From the NCBI GenBank assembly GCA_031383745.1, contig JANMZX010000254.1, positions 1 to 33,257 on the forward strand: a DNA stretch of 33,257 nucleotides, given 5' to 3'. Both the position numbers and the translations under genes were made by a program. Origin of the DNA: CAISIP01 sp031383745 (lineage in GTDB: Bacteria > Pseudomonadota > Gammaproteobacteria > Burkholderiales > Burkholderiaceae_C). Numbering within the stretch: the stretch's first letter is position 1; each line of letters opens with the position of its first letter. A model generated the notes under the pieces. That model saw only the letters and a program-made list of their open reading frames with translations, ran no database searches and had not been told where the DNA came from. Below are positions 31,928 through 33,257 of the stretch, in pieces.

Positions 31928-31975
31928 GATTTCTCTACAAAGATGTCGCTATTTTCGCCACTTTTCTGGCCGGGG

Positions 31976-31992
31976 CTGTTGGCAGACAACAG
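31976..31992. promoter_or_regulatory. Inverted repeat in the def / LysM divergent gap
   Basis: CTGTTG (31976-31981) and CAACAG (31987-31992) are perfect inverted arms around GCAGA. It lies between the divergent starts, 49 bases before def and 114 before the LysM gene. Nearby, TTGAGC (32015-32020) with TATCAA (32039-32044), 18 bases apart, is a weak promoter candidate for the LysM gene. Either could be chance. Confidence 0.3.
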
Positions 31993-32105
31993 AAAACGTT
32001 GCCCAATCAAGGACTTGAGCGCAAAATCGCGCGTGAAATATCAAGATTTCTCCGGCCTCGGAACCGTATGGTAGCTGGCTGGAGCAGCCTGCAGGGGCGA
32101 CCACA

Positions 32106-33257
32106 ATGCATCAACAAATGACCATTAGCACGTTGGCAAAAACCAAATTGACACTGGCCCTGCTGGCCGGCATGGCTGGCAGCACGCTCTTCAGCCCGGC
32201 GCTGGCGCAGAACCTGCCCGTCACGCCGGGGCAAAAAGCCACTGCGGAGCAGGTCGCGCAGGCCGGCATCCCGCTGAGTGAGCTGGCCGCCGACGCGCCC
32301 GACAACTACACCGTCAAGCCGGGGGACACGTTGTGGGCGATATCCGGCCTGTTCCTCAAGAGCCCCTGGCGCTGGCCGGAACTGTGGGGCATGAACCTCA
32401 GCGATATCCGCAACCCGCACCGCATATATCCCGGGCAGCGGCTGTTCCTGGAACGCAAGAATGGCCGCGCCACGCTGCGCACCGGTGCCAGCTCGGCCGA
32501 GGGCACGCCGCCGACGGAAACCATCCGGGTCTCCCCGCGCACCCGCTACGAGCCGCTCGACAGTGGCGCCTTGCCGACGATCAAGGCGCATTTGATCGAG
32601 CCGTTCCTGGCCGAGCCAGTGATCGTGGACGAGTTGGGCTTGCAGAACGCGCCGCGCATCGTTGCAGCGCAGGACGGTCGCGTTCTCCTCACACGCGGCG
32701 ACCGGGCCTACGTACGCGGCCAGACCGGTACGCCACTGCTGGACGCGCCAGGCAAACAGCAGGAATTCCGCATCTTCCGCAGCGCCACCGCGCTCAAGGA
32801 TCCGGCTAGCGGCGAAATTCTCGGCTACGAGGCGCAGTATGTCGGCAAGGCGGTGCTGGTGCGCAGCGAATCGACCCAGAGCGTCACCGACAAGAACGGC
32901 AAGGAGAGCACCGAGATCGTGCCTGCCACGATCGACATCCTGGCTGCCAAGGAGGAGATGCGCGTCGGCGACCGTCTGTTGCCGGAACCAGCCCGGGAAC
33001 TGCTGAGTTATGCGCCGCGTGCACCCAGCGGCGCGGTGGACGGACGCATTGTGTCGGTCTACGGCAGCGCCGTTGTCAACGCAGCACAGAACCAAGTGGT
33101 GGTGATCAACCGCGGCAAGGTCGATGGCATTGAAAACGGCTACGTGATGGCGATCTTGAAAGACGGTGCTACTATTTTGGACCGCACCACGACTGCTAAA
33201 GACACTATCAAATTGCCCGATGAACGCAACGGTTTGTTGATGGTGTTCCGCACGTTT
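32106..33257 (+). CDS. Secreted LysM domain protein (3' end beyond window)
   Basis: The readable 384 residues begin with a signal peptide (residues 1-35, ending SPALA before Q36). A LysM domain follows at about 67-115: YTVKPGDTLWAISGLFLKSP, then WPELWGMNLSDI and HRIYPGQRLFL. LysM binds peptidoglycan, so the protein probably lies in the periplasm or at the cell wall. The remaining residues form a long unrecognised region rich in beta strands, with repeated short segments such as VLLTRGDRAYVRG and NQVVVINRGKVDGIENGY, that I recall from betaproteobacterial LysM proteins near dprA and def. The start ATG at 32106 has AGGGG nine bases upstream; a second ATG at 32118 is possible. The frame is open to the window edge. 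Confidence 0.88.
   Translation, partial: MHQQMTISTLAKTKLTLALLAGMAGSTLFSPALAQNLPVTPGQKATAEQVAQAGIPLSELAADAPDNYTVKPGDTLWAISGLFLKSPWRWPELWGMNLSDIRNPHRIYPGQRLFLERKNGRATLRTGASSAEGTPPTETIRVSPRTRYEPLDSGALPTIKAHLIEPFLAEPVIVDELGLQNAPRIVAAQDGRVLLTRGDRAYVRGQTGTPLLDAPGKQQEFRIFRSATALKDPASGEILGYEAQYVGKAVLVRSESTQSVTDKNGKESTEIVPATIDILAAKEEMRVGDRLLPEPARELLSYAPRAPSGAVDGRIVSVYGSAVVNAAQNQVVVINRGKVDGIENGYVMAILKDGATILDRTTTAKDTIKLPDERNGLLMVFRTF

Noticed and set aside
1..33257. tRNA or rRNA genes, CRISPR arrays, complete insertion sequences or a replication origin
   Set aside because: No clover-leaf-like sequence with a T-loop, no regular repeat-spacer array, no transposase gene with terminal repeats and no DnaA-box cluster were seen on reading.

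Overview
The window is chromosomal DNA of a high-GC Gram-negative bacterium, most likely a betaproteobacterium of the order Burkholderiales (Comamonadaceae-like). The evidence is the strong G/C third-position bias, the order tsaB-rimI-uracil-DNA glycosylase-pyrF, the grouping of pgk, pyk, fba and purC with purE-purK-tsaC, and def-fmt followed by azlC-azlD. This placement rests on remembered gene order and protein style, not on a search.

Layout. Bases 1-244 hold the end of proA, followed by a MATE efflux pump. Bases 1747-5985 form a plus-strand operon: a DUF3830 protein, a periplasmic binding protein, two permeases and an ATPase of the spermidine/putrescine type. A minus-strand housekeeping operon (9770 down to 5993) encodes TsaB, RimI, a family-4-like uracil-DNA glycosylase, PyrF and a degenerate histidine-phosphatase-fold protein. 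dacB and a SemiSWEET-like transporter follow on the plus strand (9825-11591). purE-purK-tsaC lie on the minus strand (14383 down to 11623), and a thioredoxin/TPR protein (CnoX/YbbN type) diverges from purE.

An accessory island of visibly lower GC fills 15334-18647. It contains a frameshifted remnant of a small gene, phased short repeats, a fragment of a P-loop ATPase that ends just after Walker A, a DUF4287 gene, a DUF1579-like gene, a YdeI-family gene and a VapBC toxin-antitoxin pair. All readable genes point the same way. One 57-base attC-like site, and a matching half-site just after the DUF1579-like stop codon, suggest that part of the island is a relic integron cassette array without an integrase in view.

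Next to the island, on the minus strand directly behind purC, is the most interesting set: an MBOAT-like membrane protein, an acyl-adenylating ligase and an acyl carrier protein (21838 down to 18648). This is the logic of the dlt system (activate, load on a carrier, transfer across the membrane) but with no DltD-like gene visible. The island and this trio together separate purC from purE-purK.

The rest is core metabolism and envelope functions: purC, fba, a PAP2-family phosphatase (plus strand), pyk, pgk, an EptA-type phosphoethanolamine transferase, azlD, azlC, fmt and def, all minus strand except the PAP2 gene. A secreted LysM protein runs off the right edge on the plus strand. EptA, PAP2, the MBOAT trio, DacB and the LysM protein give the window a strong cell-envelope theme. 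No rRNA, tRNA, CRISPR array, complete insertion sequence or replication origin was seen.
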